A DNA stretch of 64,000 bases from Variovorax sp. PMC12 (GTDB taxonomy: Bacteria; Pseudomonadota; Gammaproteobacteria; Burkholderiales; Burkholderiaceae_C), in NCBI RefSeq assembly GCF_003019815.1, contig NZ_CP027773.1, positions 3,297,001-3,361,000 of the forward strand. Reading direction: 5' to 3'. The position numbers and the translations under genes were made by a program. Each line of letters begins with the position of its first letter. Within the stretch, counting starts at the first letter, position 1. A model generated the notes under the pieces. The model had not been told where the DNA came from. It was given only the letters and a program-made list of their open reading frames with translations, and did not search any database. Shown here piece by piece: positions 61,628 through 64,000 of this stretch.

Positions 61628-63730
61628 ATGTCTCACGGACTCAATCCCGCGCAACTCGAAGCGGTCAACTACATGTACGGTCCCTGCCTGGTGCTCGCCG
61701 GCGCGGGCTCGGGCAAGACGCGGGTGATCACTCACAAGATCGGACGCCTGATCCAGTCGGGGCTCGAGCCCCAGCGGATCGCGGCCATCACCTTCACCAA
61801 CAAGGCGGCCGCGGAAATGCGCGAGCGCGCCAAGGACCTGATCGGCAAGGACGCGCGCAAGGTCGTGGTCTGCACCTTCCACGCACTGGGCGTGCGCATG
61901 ATGCGCGAGGACGGCGCGGTGCTGGGCCTGAAGAAGGCCTTCAGCATCCTCGACTCCGACGACGTCACCAAGATCCTGAAGGACGCCGGCGGCACCACCG
62001 ACATCGCCACCGCGCGCATCTGGCAGTGGACCATCAGCAAGTGGAAGAACATGGGCCTGAACGCCGCGCAGGCGGAGGCCGCCGCGGTGGACGACAACGA
62101 GCGCATCACCGCGCGCATCATGGCCCGCTACGAAGAGCGGCTGCAGGCCTACCAGAGCGTCGACTTCGACGACCTGATCGGCATGCCGCTGAAGCTGCTC
62201 TACGAATTCCCCGAAGTGCGCGCCAAGTGGCAGGCCGCGCTCGGCCACATCCTGGTGGACGAATACCAGGACACCAACGCCACCCAGTACGAAGTGCTCA
62301 AGGCCCTGGCCGGCGAGCGCGGCCACTTCACCGCGGTGGGCGACGACGACCAGTCGATCTACGGCTGGCGCGGCGCCACGCTGGACAACCTGCGCAAGCT
62401 GCCGGTCGACTACCCCACGCTCAAGGTCATCAAGCTGGAGCAGAACTACCGCTCCACCAGCGCCATCCTGCGCGCGGCCAACAACGTGATCGGCCCCAAC
62501 CCCAAGCTGTTTCCCAAGACGCTGTTCTCCGAACTCGGCGAAGGCGAGCCGGTGCGCATCGTCGACGCCGACAGCGAGCAGCACGAGGCCGAGCGCGCCG
62601 TGGCGCGCATCGTCAGCCTGCGCGCGGGCGACGCCACCACGCAGGGCAAGCAGTACAAGGAATACCGCGACTTCGCCATCCTGTACCGCGCCAACCACCA
62701 GGCGCGCGTGTTCGAGCAGGCGCTGCGCAAGGCGCAGATCCCGTACAAGGTGTCGGGCGGCCAGAGCTTCTTCGACCGCGCCGAGATCAAGGACCTGTGC
62801 GGCTGGTTCCGCCTGTGGGTCAACAACGACGACGACCCGGCGTTCCTGCGCGCCATCACCACGCCCAAGCGCGGCATCGGCCACACCACGCTCGCGAGCC
62901 TGGGTACCTTCGCCAGCCAGTACAAGCTGAGCCTGTTCGAGGCGCTGTTCAGCCCATCGCTGCCCAGCGTGATGCCCAAGCGCACGCTGGAAGGCATCCA
63001 CGAGTTCGGCCGCTACATCAACGACCTGGAATACCGCGCGCGCCGCACCATGGGCGCGGAAGACTCGCGCACCTTCATGCTCGACTGGCTGAAGGAAATC
63101 GACTACGAGAAGCACCTCTACGACGGCGAGGACAGCGAGTCGGCCGCGGCCTCGCGCTGGACCAACGTGCTGGAGTTCGTCGACTGGATGTCACAGCGCG
63201 CCGGCGGCACCATCGACGACACCTCGGGCGCCGACAACACCATCGAGACCGAACGCAAGAGCCTGCTCGAGGTGGCGCAGACCATCTCGCTGCTGTCCAC
63301 CATCAGCGAGCGCCAGCAGGACCAGGACGTGGTCACGCTCTCGACGCTGCACGCCTCCAAGGGCCTCGAATGGCCGCACGTGATGCTGATCGGCGTGAGC
63401 GAGGGCCTCCTGCCCTTCAAGCTCGACGACGACAACGGCCGCCAGCAGAAGGTCAGCGAAGACACGCTGCAGCGGCTGCAGGAAGAGCGCCGCCTGATGT
63501 ACGTGGGCATCACGCGCGCGCAGCGCAGCCTGGCGGTGAGCTGGACCAAGAAGCGCAAGCAGGGCCGCGAGATGGTGCCCTGCGTGCCCAGCCGCTTCAT
63601 CGCCGAGATGGGCCTGGACAAGGCCACCACCCGGGAAGACCCGCGCGAAAAACTCAAGGCGCTGCGCGCCGAGTTCGCGCGCAAGGCGCAGGACAGCGCG
63701 GCCAAGGCGGCCGCCGCCTCATCATCATGA
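61628..63730 (+). CDS. rep: ATP-dependent DNA helicase Rep
   Basis: 700 residues, superfamily 1A 3'-5' helicase. Motif I GAGSGKTR near 25-32, Ia FTNKAAAEMRERA, motif II VDEYQDTN, motif III GDDDQSIYGWRGA, motif IV EQNYRSTSAIL, motif V TLHASKGLEW and motif VI YVGITRAQ. Length and MSHGLNPAQLEAVNY start match Rep more than UvrD (no extended C-terminal tail). It clears proteins from DNA ahead of forks. ATG at 61628 used; a frame from 61523 adds an unconserved leader. Confidence 0.93.
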   Translation: MSHGLNPAQLEAVNYMYGPCLVLAGAGSGKTRVITHKIGRLIQSGLEPQRIAAITFTNKAAAEMRERAKDLIGKDARKVVVCTFHALGVRMMREDGAVLGLKKAFSILDSDDVTKILKDAGGTTDIATARIWQWTISKWKNMGLNAAQAEAAAVDDNERITARIMARYEERLQAYQSVDFDDLIGMPLKLLYEFPEVRAKWQAALGHILVDEYQDTNATQYEVLKALAGERGHFTAVGDDDQSIYGWRGATLDNLRKLPVDYPTLKVIKLEQNYRSTSAILRAANNVIGPNPKLFPKTLFSELGEGEPVRIVDADSEQHEAERAVARIVSLRAGDATTQGKQYKEYRDFAILYRANHQARVFEQALRKAQIPYKVSGGQSFFDRAEIKDLCGWFRLWVNNDDDPAFLRAITTPKRGIGHTTLASLGTFASQYKLSLFEALFSPSLPSVMPKRTLEGIHEFGRYINDLEYRARRTMGAEDSRTFMLDWLKEIDYEKHLYDGEDSESAAASRWTNVLEFVDWMSQRAGGTIDDTSGADNTIETERKSLLEVAQTISLLSTISERQQDQDVVTLSTLHASKGLEWPHVMLIGVSEGLLPFKLDDDNGRQQKVSEDTLQRLQEERRLMYVGITRAQRSLAVSWTKKRKQGREMVPCVPSRFIAEMGLDKATTREDPREKLKALRAEFARKAQDSAAKAAAASSS

Positions 63731-64000
63731 AGACGACGAAACTCAAGACCGCGATGCCGGCCGCGCTGCTGGCCGGTGCCGTGCTCGCGCTGTCGGGCTG
63801 CGCCACCGGGCGCGGCAACCCCGACTGCCCCACCGACGCGCGCGACCTGCCGCTGCAGTCGCTCTACGGCCGCTGGGAAGCACGCTTCGACGGCCTGCCC
63901 GCGGCGGCCGTGGTGCAGCTGGGCAAGCACCCCGACTACGACGGCGTTCGCGGCACCATCACGCGCAACGGCGCCAGTCCCGGCAAGGCGCGCATCGCGC
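63727..64000 (+). CDS. Predicted lipoprotein, truncated by the right edge
   Basis: ATG at 63727 overlaps the rep stop (ATGA) and the frame is open to the window end, giving 91 residues. Lipoprotein signal MKTTKLKTAMPAALLAGA followed by a lipobox (VLALSGC, Cys25). The mature part has SLYGRWEARFDGLPAAAVVQLGKHPDYDGVRG, resembling a beta-rich domain, but no family is recognised. Coupled to rep by overlap. Confidence 0.85.
   Translation, partial: MKTTKLKTAMPAALLAGAVLALSGCATGRGNPDCPTDARDLPLQSLYGRWEARFDGLPAAAVVQLGKHPDYDGVRGTITRNGASPGKARIA

Noticed and set aside
60350..63115. 921-codon open frame on the minus strand
   Set aside because: It runs antisense to the rep helicase and partly through the AEC gene in another frame; composition is repetitive Ala/Arg/Gly/Val with no family motif. 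Typical of high-GC DNA.
1..64000. CRISPR arrays, tRNA or rRNA genes, transposases, phage genes
   Set aside because: Looked for regularly spaced repeats, tRNA-like cloverleaf ends and transposase motifs; none found by reading.

Overview
The window reads as a chromosomal segment of a high-GC betaproteobacterium of the Burkholderiales, most likely Comamonadaceae and close to Variovorax. This is inferred from codon use, from the PhaM-type granule protein, from the complete pgaABCD operon, from the many LysE exporters and from the gene order, not from a database search. Genes are densely packed, with many ATGA or TGATG stop/start overlaps. I see no tRNA, rRNA, CRISPR array or transposase.

Region 1 (1-20293, all minus strand) is one long surface-polysaccharide locus. 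It starts with rmlB-rmlD-rmlA at about 20.3 kb. Next comes a second nucleotide-sugar set (4,6-dehydratase, nucleotidyltransferase, reductase), then a three-domain methyltransferase/glycosyltransferase and an AT-richer segment with a GtrII-type membrane glucosyltransferase. After that comes a CDP-sugar cassette (ddhA, ddhB, ddhC) coupled to an NAD(P)-dependent reductase and a split transketolase. GtrA and GtrB homologues, rmlC, galE and a gene running off the left edge complete it. The CDP-3,6-dideoxy-4-keto-hexose genes beside a transketolase pair suggest an undescribed route to a branched-chain sugar, possibly mounted by a GtrA/GtrB/GtrII relay. This is the most interesting system in the window.

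Region 2 (20294-27316) holds a tandem glycine riboswitch in front of a DadA-like flavoenzyme, a lone RtcB RNA ligase, a FIST sensor protein, PhaM, and a MocR-type regulator that faces the next operon across a clear inverted repeat.

Region 3 (27439-35723, plus strand) is a compact series of amino-acid and metabolite handling genes: three LysE exporters, one EamA exporter, a MocR-related aminotransferase, two PhzF proteins, a GST, a glyoxalase-like protein and a threonine dehydratase. A creatininase-family gene converges on it.

Region 4 (36827-43401) is the poly-N-acetylglucosamine operon pgaABCD.

Region 5 (43529-64000) is mostly housekeeping and general metabolism: an SDR that lacks the catalytic triad, a structured extragenic element, a LysR/zinc-type dehydrogenase pair, a GNAT, a PQQ-type lipoprotein dehydrogenase, AlaX, DsbD with a redoxin, a citrate-type MFS transporter, hemE, priA, secreted proteins of unknown function, an AEC transporter, rep helicase and a truncated lipoprotein at the right edge.
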